In this document: positions 50,615 through 64,000 of the stretch, one piece after another
Layout of the letters: every line of letters begins with the position of its first letter
Numbering within the stretch: position 1 is the first letter of the stretch
Assembly: GCA_963995505.1 (NCBI GenBank)
Contig: OZ023184.1
Span: 5,952,001 to 6,016,000, forward strand
Direction: 5' to 3'
Length of the DNA stretch: 64,000 nt
DNA from: Hypericum androsaemum
Lineage: Eukaryota > Streptophyta > Magnoliopsida > Malpighiales > Hypericaceae
The notes under the pieces: model-generated
Seen by the model: only the letters and a program-made list of their open reading frames with translations
Told to the model about the DNA's origin: nothing
Database searches by the model: none
Position numbers and translations under genes: made by a program

Positions 50615-51864
50615 GAGAAAATTACGCTCAGGTCTCTGTAGTTTGGCGTTCCTCCTTCTGGAGTTCCTGTATTTTCGAAATCGTTCCTGACGTTCCCGAA
50701 GTTTTGTTTTATCAACTCTCGGGTCCCTGACGGCTCTTTTTTTCATTTTTGGTCATGCAAATGACCAAAATACTCTTAAATAAATAAATTACCTTCTTCA
50801 ACCTTTGAACAAAAACATGAATCACCAAAAACCAACTCAAAAACAAAATCAAACTAAGTAAAATCAAGAACACAACCAAGAACATTAAAAAATAAAACTA
50901 AGCTCAAAATTATGAACCCAGAAATCCCCTAGAACAACTAACAACCAAAAAAACTCAGATAAAAAAAAGCTAATCAAACCCAACAACTAACAAAACAAGC
51001 AAACAAAGTCGAAGCCTTTTTTAACCTAAACAAGAATGAGGCAGAGATCGGAAGGGAGGGCGGAGGAGGAGAGCGAGGCGGCATCGTCATCGGATTTCTG
51101 GCAGAGATCCTTGGCCTTGATTTGCTTAATTGAGGTGTCGTCGTAGAGTGCCTCATCTTCCTAGCTCGTCCCCTCGTCATCGTGATTCCAGATCCGTCGT
51201 CATTGGATTTCTGGCGGTGCATCGTCTTTCTCAGATACGTCGAGGGCCGGCATAAGGACGGCGGTTAGAGCAAGCAAGACAAAGATAGATATTGTAACAC
51301 CACCATCAGCCCTATGGTTAGCGTCGCGACGACGGGGCCGCCGCCGGGGTCGAGCAGGAACGTGGCGCAGGGGACGAGTGCGATCTCGATTCGGGCATTG
51401 TGCTCGAAGGAGGCCACTGAGAAGCGAGATCGCGAGGCGCCGGATGCGGAGGGAAGAGTGCGATCTCGGATTTGGGCATTGGTTGATTGTTGTGTTGATT
51501 TCTGATTTTGCTAAAATCAAAGATGGTTTGGTGATTTAGGGTTCTTAGTTTCTTAGTCTCAGTTTTTAAATTTTGATTTAATTTTTTAATGTTCTTGGTT
51601 GTGTTCTTGATTTTGCTTAGTTTGATCTTGTTTTTGAGTTAATTTTTGATGATTCGTGTTTTTATTCAAAGGTTGAAGAAGGTAATTTTTTATTTTTTGT
51701 TTAAAGGTGTTTTGGTCATTTCCATGACCAAAAATAAAAAAAGAGCCATCAGGGACCCTAGAGTTGATAAAACCAAACTTCGGGGACGTCAGAAACGATT
51801 TTGGAAATGCAGGGACCCCAAAGGGAGGCACGCCAAACTACAGGGACCTGAGTATAATTTTTTC
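50615..51864. mobile_element. Mutator-like element, 1,250 bp, with GC-rich cargo
   Basis: It is flanked by the perfect 9-bp duplication TATTAAATA (50606-50614, 51865-51873). The ends are GAGAAAATTACGCTCAGGTC and GAAAAAATTATACTCAGGTC (complement), and the arms span about 170 bp. The ends resemble those of the element at 8551 (GGGCAAATTACTCTCAAGT), so the two belong to related families. The middle (51010-51500) is GC-rich. No transposase frame was seen. Confidence 0.92.
51280..51420 (-). other. Candidate captured gene fragment in the Mutator-like element
   Basis: On the minus strand a frame reads through LVPCATFLLDPGGGPVVAT and then a hydrophobic LTIGLMVVLQYLSLSCLL stretch. This looks like a piece of a membrane-protein gene, not repeat-derived low complexity. 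High GC against AT-rich arms also fits capture by a Mutator-like element. I could not name the parent gene. Confidence 0.4.
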
Positions 51865-51873
51865 TATTAAATA

Positions 51874-52506
51874 TCGTCGGAGTCAAGGTAGGAGAATACT
51901 AGTTCTAATTTTTTTTATTCCAGAAGTATAATAGTCATTTTAAGATTTAAAATTTAATAAATTGACCGTTGACATAAGTAAGAAGTCCTATAGTATAATA
52001 AAATCAAACACAGAGGACACCAAAATGATTTATGGAAACCTAATAACGCTATGGTGTCCTTTTTTATTTATTTATCAAAGACGTTAGAATAATTTGCCCT
52101 TTTTATTTATCTTCCTTGATCACGTGCTAAAATCAGACATTATTAAACTTTATTTAAAGATGAATCTTTCATATGTTTTTTCCCAAATGATATATCTGGT
52201 TTTCGGTATGAGATGTTTTTATAGCTATTTTTTATGCGAGAAGAATTTTGTTAAAAAAAGTCAACAGAGAACTTGTTGAAAGCCGTTAGAATCATGTAAG
52301 ATTTATATAAAGATATGTTCTTTGGGATTATGAATTCATCCTATATGCCACCAAAACTCTTAAAGTATGTATTTTGTACGCAAAATGTTATTGTGGATGA
52401 ATGCACTACAACATTACACCGAAAGTACTAAAATCATCTAAGATTTATATAAAGATATTCAACTATCTAATAACAATTGATATAAAATATTTGATGTCTT
52501 TGATAT
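51874..52506. other. AT-rich spacer
   Basis: It lies between two Mutator-like elements. No gene was seen. A short direct repeat of CTAAGATTTATATAAAGATAT occurs near 52296 and 52437, less two bases in the first copy. Confidence 0.5.
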
Positions 52507-52515
52507 TAATCCCTT

Positions 52516-53182
52516 GGAAAAAGTACACCTAAGTACCTAGTAGTGTAGCGCTTTCTAAGATAAGGCCATGTGATTTTTTCCGTCCAAAATCAGTCCCTCT
52601 AGTTTATTTTCTCGGACATTTTTTAGTCCCGGGAAGCCCGGGTAGATGCCTGGCGACATGTCTGTCGGATGACATGGCAGATAGAAAATATCCAAATTAC
52701 TCCCAATTTTGAAATAAATTATTTTTAAAAAATCCCACAATTTTTAAAATAAGAAAATAAAATAAAAAATATTTTCGTGTCGAGGAAATTTGTGAATTTT
52801 TTTCCAAAAATCATAAGTATTTAGAGAATTCTCTATGCCAAATTTTAGCTCAATCTGACTTGTATTCTATTTTATATGCCAAAATTAAAAAATCGTGGGG
52901 TTTTAAAAAATAATTTATTTCAAAATTGGGACTAGTTTGGATATTTTTTATCTGCCACGTCATCTTGACTTACACAAGTGGACTGTCCACTTAAGACAAT
53001 GAACGGCATTTTGGTGGACGTGGCTCCCACGTGGATAGACATGTGGCCGGACATCTACCCGAGCTGCCCAGGACTCGAAAATGTCCGAGAAAACAAACCA
53101 CAAGGACTGATTTTGGACGGAAAAAATCACTGATTTATCTTGAAAAGTGCTAAACTACATGGTACTTAGGTATACTTTTCTC
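52516..53182. mobile_element. Foldback Mutator-like element, 667 bp
   Basis: It is flanked by the perfect 9-bp duplication TAATCCCTT (52507-52515, 53183-53191). The ends are GGAAAAAGTACACCTAAGTACC and the complement GAGAAAAGTATACCTAAGTACC. The arms extend almost to the centre, pairing blocks such as TCTCGGACATTTT with its complement and CCCAATTTTGAAATAA with its complement. It is essentially a foldback with no coding capacity. The ends are close to those of the element at 36695. Confidence 0.93.
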
Positions 53183-53191
53183 TAATCCCTT

Positions 53192-54300
53192 TTATTTGGC
53201 ATCGTCTCTTTTTCTACATTGGGGCCATGCTCTAAGTGGCCGCACGCCTCCTCCATTCCTTCAAGATATGTGTCAATCCTTTTGTGGACTTGAATTATCG
53301 CTTGAATTGTCGCCACTTGGGCCTTCAAATTCGAGGGCTGTCTCAAAATTTTAAGGTATGTGAATTTTTTATATTTATAAAGAATCATACCACGAGCTTT
53401 GACTTAACCACATGTAATGAATATAATGAAATGAGAGGTTATGTAAATACAATAAATACAATAATAATATTATGTTAGAATCTTCCTATTTAACTCAAAA
53501 TTTTAAGATATAGATATATGAATTTTTTACTCTTGTAAAAAAATAAGCAATATAGAATTCTCAACAAAAACTCCTAAAAAACTAAAAAGGAGGTAGTATC
53601 GTAGTGTCTTTGGAGTGACAAATTGACAACTGATAAGTAGTTCAAAAAAATTAATAAATATATAAATAGTTGGACGAAAAACAGAAAAAAGTGGAATAAG
53701 AAGAGGAATAGGTATCGGAAAAGACTAATGCATGTCTCTAATCAATCTGTAATAGTCTTATGCTTCCAAGTTTGTTAACCAATCAAATCTCACAAACAGA
53801 CAATTAATGGGTGACAGGACCCATGATCTCGTTTTCTAATTTCCACGCACCATTTTTATCCTCTTCTTTTTCATTGGAAAAAATAGGGACACATCACTGC
53901 AGATATCCATCTGAATAATCCTAGACTTTAAGGTTTAAACCAATTTTACAAGTATATAGACGAGTTTTTTTTAATTTCTTCAAATCCATTCGAATTTAGA
54001 TTTTTTGTGTGTGATTCTATTTTCAGATTTATATTCAAAATTAATCAACTTATTTTTTTGGAAGCTAATTATCTAGTGAAGATATTTTTTGTGAAAGCTA
54101 TAATATTCATACTCTAGCTAGATTCTACATTAATAGTAACTTATTACTTGAACCAATTTCTAATCAATATAATAATTTTAATTTATATTATTCGGTATTC
54201 AGATCTACTAGATCGACTAATATTGATTCGAGACGGATAGAACTTTTAAAATGGGTCAAAGTTCTCCAATAAATATTTAGTACACTTGGCGCGAGGTGTG
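53192..54300. other. AT-rich spacer
   Basis: No gene, structured RNA or element boundary was recognised. Confidence 0.5.
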
Positions 54301-54308
54301 CTGAATGT

Positions 54309-54862
54309 CAATCTCCCAACCTCATGCCAGTAGCTTTTGCGCCCTTGAGATCAGAGACGCCAAAGGGTGAGCCTGGTCAGTCTTGCAAGGACAACCATGT
54401 GGGGGATACGCTCTCCAAGCACGTTTTGGAGATTTCCTTTGATCATATTGTTTCTGTGTACCATTAGATTTTTGTGTTGAGATGTACATTGATGATTTGC
54501 GAGGAGTTAGCCTCCCTCGTTGTACTCGCCTAATCAATGATGATTTGCAGGGATGAGACTTAGCGGCGTCAATGTCAAGGCGGTTACTCTAACCTTGCCG
54601 ATGTGCTCTTTCCCTCTTGCAGGATTTTTCCACCAGGTTTTACTAATGCCAATGACTGCAAGCTCGAAAGAGAGCATCCCGTTACTGAGACCGATAGCCA
54701 TCACGATGAGGAGTTACATGATCCTCTAGTTAGGTGGCTGAATTACTAATATGGTTATTTTGTTTGAGCTCGATTACTAATATGATGTTATGACTGATAT
54801 ATTTGTATTAATTTTTTCGTATTTATATAAAAACCCGACCCCACTTTTTTCACACACAAAAA
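54309..54862 (+). mobile_element. Truncated LINE copy with 5' inversion
   Basis: From about 54398 to 54862 the sequence matches the 3' end of the larger LINE (28590-29013), including the GGAGTTAGCCT(C/T)CCTCG block and the ATTTATATAAAAACCCGACC tail with a short A run. The first ~85 bases (54309-54392) match the RNase H part of the LINE (about 28470-28550) in reverse orientation. About 40 bases of the source are missing at the junction. Inversion of the 5' end with a small loss is the mark of twin priming during L1-type insertion. A target duplication was not clear. Confidence 0.85.
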
Positions 54863-56594
54863 AATTAATATTAATACTAAACTCAATACCAGTTAACTGC
54901 AACCAATATATTGAATGTACAAGAGGGGGATTCTCCGAATTTCACCATTGCCATTGCCATTGCCATTGCCAATTCCGGTTCTTTTCATTTGGGGCCCTTT
55001 CCCTTTGCTCTCTCTCCACAAGTCTTTTCCTTCCGCTTCCCATTTCGCGTGCCCCTCTTTTTCCGCCCGCTGTCCATTTCTCTCCCAAAATATCACTGTA
55101 CACTTTGTTAACTTTTTCTCTCCGCTTCTCTCTCTCTCTCTCTCTCTCTCTGGGGGCATCCTAGCTACAGGCTCCCAGCTGGCTCTAAATATTAGCAGTG
55201 GTGCACCGTGCACTGCAATGTGGCTCTTGTCCTCTCTCTCCCACTACCCAATTTTAACTAAATAAAGCACCTCCCTCCCCCTCTCTCTCTCTCTGAGATT
55301 ATTCAGTTTCCTCCCCAAGTGAAGTGAAGCCGCCTTCCTCTTCTCCCTTGTCTTGGCCTTGGTCAATTGGAGTGTACCGATGCGAGGAAGAGGAATATTC
55401 TCCTCACTTGAGAATTCATGAAACATGTAAACCCACCTTTTTTTTTACTTCTCAATTATTGCTTTAGCAGTAAAAAGTGTTGATTGCACCCGTTGGTTCG
55501 TGTAGCTTTAAGATTTTGTGTTGGATACGGAGATTTCGATATACCATCAGAGAGAGCCTCGATGATTTCTTGTGATTACTAACCAGTACAGTAGCTTCAG
55601 TGAATTATCTCATATATGCTTTTGTAATCAAAGGATTTTTATAAAAAAAACAAGATTACATTTAACGGATGCTGATTAGGTTGGTTTCTTAGAATTTCAA
55701 TTTCGTGGGGATAACGTTTTTCTTTTTTAGCATTTAGCTTTTAATTGACATGAAGAAATAAATCTTTAGAAATCATCACGTGACTAGCTCCAAAAGCTAC
55801 CACTTCCAGAATAGTACAATAATTGGTCTCTCTCTCTCTCTCTATGTTCTCTTTGTTGTCTTCTTGTCCTAGCTATCTCCAAATTCATGTCATTTGGAGT
55901 AAGCTGTACTGTCCATCTTTGAGGTTGTGTTATGTGGGTCGGATCACGTTAGAATCTTTTTATCCAACTCGAAGTTAATATTATAGGTAATTTGAGTTGT
56001 TTTTCACTTACACTTCCGTCAAATCATCTTATGCCTAGGATTGGTAAAATGATAAAATCTTGTGAGTGCTGAGGTCTTGGTGGATTACTATTTTCTGGGA
56101 ATTATACTGCTTCACTCAATTGATCCAGGCTGAAGTATTCCGCCTTGATCAATGGTTAGTTACACTTTAGATGCAAGATTCTATTTTGGCTTTAATTTCT
56201 TTTCTGAAGGTAAGACTTCCGTCAAATCATGCAACGCGCTTGTTGTTAAGCTAAATGCCCTTTGACTCTATTTTGGCTTCTTGAGTACTGCTACTGTGTC
56301 CACCGCCGACTTGTAATGCTAGGTTTTCTTGTATTTTGTAATTGGTCCTCAAATCATGCAACGCTTTGTGCCGTTAATACAAGTTACCGTTGGCTCAGGC
56401 TCGTAATCTCTGGCATGCACCCACGAATTTGTCTCAAACTCCGTTCTTACGGTGTATGAACTGCAATCTTGCTAGCTTAGTTTGGCCTGTTACACGTGAT
56501 TTTGTTTGTGCTACAATGCCAGTGTTCTATGTGCTTCAATTCGTTTGTATTATCTCTCTGATAGAATCGTAATTTCGTTGAAAGAACCTTTCAG
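54863..56594 (+). promoter_or_regulatory. Promoter and 5' untranslated region of the AS1-like gene, with probable leader intron
   Basis: A CCATTG hexamer repeat lies at 54945-54970. CT microsatellites lie at about 55124-55151 and 55281-55295, with a further CT run at 55828-55843. A likely leader exon ends near a CAT|GTAAAC donor at about 55428, and a TTTCAG acceptor lies at 56590-56594, leaving a leader intron of about 1.17 kb. AS1 genes of other plants have an intronless coding region with an intron in the leader. The donor is less certain than the acceptor. Confidence 0.55.
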
Positions 56595-56648
56595 ATGCAT
56601 TATGAGGAGCTCAAGGCAATGGACAGCGGTTTTTGCACATGGAAATGA
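56595..56648 (+). other. Upstream ORF overlapping the AS1-like start codon
   Basis: An ATG placed exactly after the predicted leader-intron acceptor opens a 17-codon frame ([17 protein letters not shown]). Its TGA stop overlaps the AS1-like start as ATGA at 56645-56648. Such an arrangement can limit translation of the main frame or require termination-reinitiation. Whether the small peptide matters is unknown. Confidence 0.6.
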
Positions 56649-57715
56649 AGGAGAGGCAGCGTTGGGGAGCTGAAGAGGACGCCTTATTACGCGCATATGT
56701 GAAACAGTATGGTCCGAGAGAGTGGAACCTTGTTTCGCAGCGCATGAACACGCCTCTAAACAGGGACGCCAAGTCTTGCTTAGAAAGGTGGAAGAACTAC
56801 CTCAAACCTGGGATAAAGAAGGGATCACTCACAGAGGAGGAGCAGCGTCTTGTCATCCGACTTCAGGCGAAGCACGGCAACAAATGGAAGAAAATCGCAG
56901 CTGAAGTTCCAGGCCGGACTGCTAAGAGACTTGGCAAGTGGTGGGAAGTGTTTAAAGAGAAGCAACAAAGGGAACAGAAAGAGAGCAACAAGACAGCTGA
57001 ACCTATTGACGAGGGCAAGTACGATAGGATACTAGAGAATTTTGCGGAGAAGCTGGTTAAGGAGCGCCCTGCTCAACCATTTGGCATGGCCACTTCGAAT
57101 GGCGGTTTTTACCATACAGATGCACACGCTCCTGCTCCAGCCCTGCTTCCTCCTTGGCTTTCTAATCCCAACGGCAGTGCACCTGTTAGGCCGCCCTCCC
57201 CTTCTGTGACACTGAGCCTCTCATCATCGACAGTAGCGGCGCCTGCACCATCAATTCCTTGGCTACAGCCTGAGCGTGCACCGGAGAATGCACCACTTGT
57301 GATGGGCGGTTTACCACCTCATGCACCTATGCCTGCTTGTGCTGGGAACATGATGATGTCCGAGTTGGTAGAGTGCTGCCGAGATTTGGAGGAAGGGCAC
57401 CGTGCTTGGGCTGCACACAAAAAGGAGGCTGCTTGGAGACTGAGAAGGGTTGAGTTGCAACTGGAGTCCGAGAAGTCTACGCGGAAGAGGGAGAAAATGG
57501 AAGAGATAGAACTAAAGGTCAAGGCCCTTAGGGAGGAGGAGAAAGCGTCCCTTGACAGGATCGAAGCGGAGTACAGGGAACAGCTGGCCGGACTACGCAA
57601 TGATGCCGACACCAAGGAGCAAAAACTGGCTGAGCAGTGGGCTGCCAAGCACCTACACCTCATCAAGTTTCTTGATCAGATGATGTGCAGACCGAGGATA
57701 CCCGAGGCCAACTGA
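56645..57715 (+). CDS. AS1: AS1/PHANTASTICA/ROUGH SHEATH2-type MYB transcription factor
   Basis: One exon encodes 356 residues. This MYB represses class I KNOX genes and helps set leaf polarity, acting in the nucleus with the LOB-domain partner AS2. Two MYB repeats cover residues 1-103, with tryptophans 7, 27, 49, 81 and 99/100. They carry the diagnostic [18 protein letters not shown] and [19 protein letters not shown] Pro/Ser-rich middle contains [15 protein letters not shown] and IPWLQPE. A coiled-coil C-terminus (about 237-346) starts [20 protein letters not shown] chose the ATG at 56645 because family members start MKERQRW and the site has G at -3. An in-frame ATG at 56639 would add two residues. 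The coding region has no intron, as in the family. Confidence 0.97.
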   Translation: MKERQRWGAEEDALLRAYVKQYGPREWNLVSQRMNTPLNRDAKSCLERWKNYLKPGIKKGSLTEEEQRLVIRLQAKHGNKWKKIAAEVPGRTAKRLGKWWEVFKEKQQREQKESNKTAEPIDEGKYDRILENFAEKLVKERPAQPFGMATSNGGFYHTDAHAPAPALLPPWLSNPNGSAPVRPPSPSVTLSLSSSTVAAPAPSIPWLQPERAPENAPLVMGGLPPHAPMPACAGNMMMSELVECCRDLEEGHRAWAAHKKEAAWRLRRVELQLESEKSTRKREKMEEIELKVKALREEEKASLDRIEAEYREQLAGLRNDADTKEQKLAEQWAAKHLHLIKFLDQMMCRPRIPEAN

Positions 57716-58691
57716 CGGTGAGAGTTCTGGCCTACATTATGGCGTTTGTTAAGCTTGAAGGTTCATGCCTGGTTCCTATGTTTCTGCTTATGGTGTGCCC
57801 ACTTTAAACATATCTTTCTGGTTATGTTATGGATTAGACTGGGAATGTAAGAGTTTTCAAGAGGAACATGTTCTAATCTTGCACTCTCTTTTTCCCAAGA
57901 TGTATCGTAAAGGCATCCCTCCCAATCAAACTCTTTTAAATGTTTCTTGAAGAGAAAAAGGATGTTTTGTTTCATGTCATTTCTTCCCAACATGGTGGGA
58001 TTAAGACTTTCTTGCTGCATTCCAGCCATTGATATAATAGAGAGGAGGGCAAAAGAAGAAAAATTTATCTTCCAACGGGCCAGAGAGTCATAGTTTAATG
58101 GTCTTGAATGTTAATATTCCGAGTTAATTATGATGATTCTAACACCGTATTAAATGAAAGTTTATCCATAGATAACATACAATCTATTGGCAAAAACAAA
58201 GTGCTCGACCTTTTGATATTCAGAATCGAATCATTAACAATCACTTATATCAATTAGCAAGAGGGAACTCGAGCTTTCTCGCCCGCTGCCTTGTCACCGT
58301 CCGGAAATAACATTATAGCACACGGCTCGTACCGAGTATGCTCGACTCTGACATATGCATTGCCTTACATCCCGAAGATGGCATTTTGAATAAAGTCCTT
58401 GAAGAAGTTAAGGTACGACAAACAGCATTCATTGACACTCAAGTTGCCCGGATTCAACCACATATCAGTAGACAAGAAGGTTCAAAGAGAAGTAATACTC
58501 AATTATTCTTAGCTCATATTCTCGCTAGGGGCTCGGAGGAAGTCAAGCCTAAAGCTTCCCTGCAGATGATGGTTCATTGCCGCTTTCTAGTTCCCTTCTA
58601 CTACTTGGGGATTGGGATACAGCGGATTCAAGTATACATCACCTTCTAAACCGGAGCAGAGAGTGGCGGAAGATATCAGCCGGAGGTAAAT
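57716..58691. other. 3' regions between AS1-like and the NAD(P)-binding gene
   Basis: The two genes converge here. The first ~300 bases are probably the AS1-like 3' untranslated region. A 103-codon plus-strand frame at 58338-58649 matches nothing recognised and is not called a gene. Confidence 0.5.
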
Positions 58692-61048
<2,357 letters not shown>

Positions 61049-63422
61049 TGGTCGAAGAGTAGCGAGAGACGGAGTTGTTTTTCTTCCGTTTCTTTAAGCC
61101 GTGTACTAATTAGGCAAGCAATGTCCTCTCTCTCTCTCGCACGCAAGTAAATGAGTTGCGTTTTGTTCATCTGTCGTTTTATCTTATCCTTGCTCGGCTT
61201 CAGCCTCCATAGTTAAATGGAAACTCACTCTTTAAGTTGATCAACCTTACATTTTTGGTTAAATTCCAAATTTTAGGTGTTTTTTCCCTAGACTATCAAT
61301 ATTTAACTTTGATACGTTTCTAATGACTTGAACTCGTGACTTCTTAATTAAGCTAAAAAAATACTCCTACTAGTTGATCTACGTGTCATTTGGTAATCAT
61401 ATGGTGGTTTCGTGTTTTGAAAAATCACTAATTGTGATTCTGAAGTCTCTAACCCAATGATAGAGATTTTAACTTTAGTTATTTGAGTTATTTCAATGTC
61501 GATATCATTAATTTTATTTGCGTATTATGACACATTATTAATTTTATTCACGTGTCATATTATATTGTTGGTTCTTATATGGCCATCATTGATCTTCGTC
61601 CAGCTATGAATTTGAATGCTACCAAAATTTTTTATTTTTATCAAATTATTGATGCAAAATAGCACATATATAAAATTAATTAATTATGTGACGTGGCACG
61701 TAAGATAACTATAGTAATTGAGGTTAGTGAGTCTCATTTGGCTGTGGAATAAAATTTTTGTTACCTCCGTATAGAATTTAAAGTTACAAAGTAATGGTTT
61801 GTCGTGAAACCATAAGTTGAATTATAAGCTAAATTTTTTAGCAAAATAAAACTTTTATAAAGTACTTGGGTAAGTTTTGAACTAAATTAAATCATAGTTG
61901 TCATTCATTTGGGTCAAAGTAAAAAAATGATGTGAGTCAAATAACTTGGGTTAGGCCGCGTTCAATCCATTTGGGCCAGGCCACGCAAGTCAAGCCCAGT
62001 AAAATAGGGCTTTAATCTCGGAATGCATCCCGACAGAAACAAAATGAAAATGGTACGACATGGCAAAAATCTGTCTGCTGGACTACAAATATATGGGCTC
62101 TCTCGACGGGCTCGCGTACCACTCCGGCCGTGCATTTGATTCATTCCTAGCATTGGTCATGGAACTTTGAAGCCGAGGCCGAATGTGAACAAGTATTTGA
62201 CATTGTTTTATTTTTAAGAAGATGAGCTCGAGTTGTTTTGACTAAATTGATAATTTTTTCATCTAACTATATTGAATTTGTTGCATTTTATCTATTTTTT
62301 TGTAAGAATAGGAGATTTAGTGAAGCGAATTTTTTCTTTAAAAAAAAATCAAGAGTCCTATTTTCTTCTCAGTTATTTATAGGAATGACATTATTTTGTA
62401 TATTACATGATTACTTTTGGATAACTTTTGATAGTAAATTACAAACTTGAAACAAACAAGGGGCACATATATCCAACGGTGCAGACAAGCCTCCTCCACG
62501 AGAAAACAAAACAAAAAGCCTTCTCTTTTAAGCAACAACAGCTGTCCACAATTGCCAAAAGTCCTCTCATCAATCGCTGAAATTGATTTCTTGTACTACC
62601 TTTTGCATCGATTTCCAATACGAGAATTCACAATTCAACATAACAAGAAAGTACTAATCGTGCCATTGACCAATCCCATCATCTCATCTCGCAGCGTGAT
62701 ATTATAGTAGCGATTATTATATCTTTACCAGCTATATTCTAATTACTAAATTTTTTTGGGGTAAATAATCCTAATTACTAAATTAGTAAATGTAGTAGAT
62801 ATGGAAGTTAGTGGACACCTACCTACCAGTTTGATATTTTCCATTACTTGCATCCCCCAACAACGTATCATGGGCGATGTACATGCAACAATAATGGAAT
62901 ACCAACAAAACCACAAAAGTAAAGGCTACGAGCAATAAAAACCACATTAAGGTAGGTAGGTAAAGAGATAGAAGATACAAAAGTGCATTATTGATATTAA
63001 CCAACAATGTCGATTTAAGTAGTAAAAGACTTGTATTTATTTAAATAAAATTTTACGAATATAAAATACATTATTAATAAAACCATCTCCAAAATAGGTC
63101 ACAATACTCGAACTTCAGAAAATAAAATTTAACAATACTCAACTGACTTACCAAAAAAGTGCATTATTGATATTTCTTGAGCACGGCATTAATTTCTGTA
63201 GGAGTTATGATCGAATTCTGTGTATCTGCCCATGGACACGAAGGACAAGAACGTACTAAGAGTACGCATATGACTCGGTGACTTGTCCGGGTGCCCACTT
63301 TTTTATCTATAGAAGCAGTCAACTGAGTTTTCTCGGCCTTCCGGATTCGTAATGCCTGAATCCGAAACTTCACAATTTCGATTTCATCGAACGGTGCATT
63401 CACGATTAGATAACGCGTGGAG
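61049..63422. other. Intergenic region, no gene seen
   Basis: The part next to 61048 should hold the promoter of the NAD(P)-binding gene. A CT run lies near 61121-61137. The rest is AT-rich with no recognisable protein, RNA or element boundary. Confidence 0.5.
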
Positions 63423-63427
63423 ATGCC

Positions 63428-63770
63428 TATTGAGAATCTCAATCGATTAGTGCAATTGAGATGTGTTAGTTTATAAGTGTTGAAAATCTACAAACTCATT
63501 GTCTTAAGATTTTTAGTTAGATATGGAGATGTCTAACATGATATCAGATCGGATTGATAGTGTACCCATTGTTGTGCTTGCACAACTCCCATTTCTCGTA
63601 CGTTGGCGAAGTCAAAGAATGTGCAATCTTAGACCCGATGGGTCTCATTTGAAATGACGTGTTGAAAATCTCTCATCAATTAGTGCAAGTGAGATGAACT
63701 AGTTTATAAGTGTGAATAATCTATCAACTTATTAACTTAAAATTTTAAATTAGATATAAATATTCTAATA
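63428..63770 (+). mobile_element. Complete TRIM (terminal-repeat retrotransposon in miniature)
   Basis: Two 111-bp LTRs (63428-63538 and 63660-63770) surround 121 bp. The perfect 5-bp duplication ATGCC flanks the element (63423-63427, 63771-63775). The primer-binding site at 63539-63552 reads TGATATCAGATCGG, close to the usual TGGTATCAGAGC. The LTRs share AGTTTATAAGTGT and TTAGATAT blocks but differ at many sites, so the copy is old. It codes for nothing and must have moved using enzymes from other elements. Confidence 0.92.
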
Positions 63771-63775
63771 ATGCC

Positions 63776-64000
63776 AGCAGCGCTGCGGCTTGGGAGACCT
63801 AGCTATGGTCAGTCCTATTATTTTTAATTAGTGTCGAGAATCATGTGAAAGTTGTCCATCTTTATCTTCTTGGTGAGCTTAATTTATTGTATCCCACGAG
63901 TTCCTCGATAGATCAATGACCTAGTAATACAATAATTGAACTTCGTTAAAGCATCATCTTGAACTACCGCTTAAAAAAGCGAGCTCAATTAAATGCCTTT
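63776..64000. other. Window end, no gene seen
   Basis: Non-coding sequence cut by the window edge. Confidence 0.5.

Noticed and set aside
58338..58649. 103-codon plus-strand frame between two genes
   Set aside because: No recognisable domain, no supporting splice or context signals, and it lies in a region of converging 3' ends.

Overview
This is nuclear DNA of a flowering plant, most likely a eudicot. The support is spliced genes with GT-AG introns, an ASYMMETRIC LEAVES1/PHANTASTICA-type MYB gene, an alpha-expansin, a nuclear tRNA-Lys, and several classes of plant transposable elements in an AT-rich background. The species cannot be named from sequence alone.

Layout. From 1 to about 31 kb the window is essentially repeats. 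There is a degenerate ~22-bp array (705-1080) and a tandem block of a ~165-180-bp module (1105-1612) that reappears singly or inverted near 8.5-11.9 kb. A decayed minus-strand Ty1/copia element (3687-7291) carries a non-autonomous hAT element (5668-6517). A foldback Mutator-like element lies at 8551-9843. An old L1-type LINE (about 11925-29013) is split by a complete Athila-like Ty3/gypsy retrotransposon (12170-22491), whose 1,625-bp LTRs look identical and whose 1,805-codon gag-pol frame is open. A further Mutator-like element (29488-31048) holds a second, nested palindromic element (29643-30460).

From about 32 to 61 kb lies a gene island with six protein genes and one tRNA. They are an alpha-expansin (+), tRNA-Lys(UUU) (-), an ABCI-type soluble ATPase (-) divergent from TRAPPC4 (+), an RLCK-VII/PBL kinase (-), an AS1/PHAN MYB (+) and a plastid-targeted NAD(P)-binding protein (-). 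Exon-intron structures were worked out by joining reading frames at GT/AG sites, and each closes into a full-length protein. Three more foldback Mutator-like elements (36695-37728, 50615-51864, 52516-53182), a 5'-inverted LINE fragment, a SINE and two TRIM retrotransposons sit between or inside these genes.

The genes do unrelated housekeeping and developmental jobs: wall loosening, vesicle tethering, an ABC-type ATPase, immune or growth signalling, leaf polarity, and a plastid Rossmann-fold protein. They show no sign of forming a pathway or cluster. I did not find a new multi-gene system. The main points of interest are a 74-bp duplication that doubles a splice acceptor in the kinase gene, an upstream ORF whose stop overlaps the AS1 start codon, six Mutator-like insertions each with a 9-bp target duplication, an apparently very young Athila element, and a twin-primed LINE.
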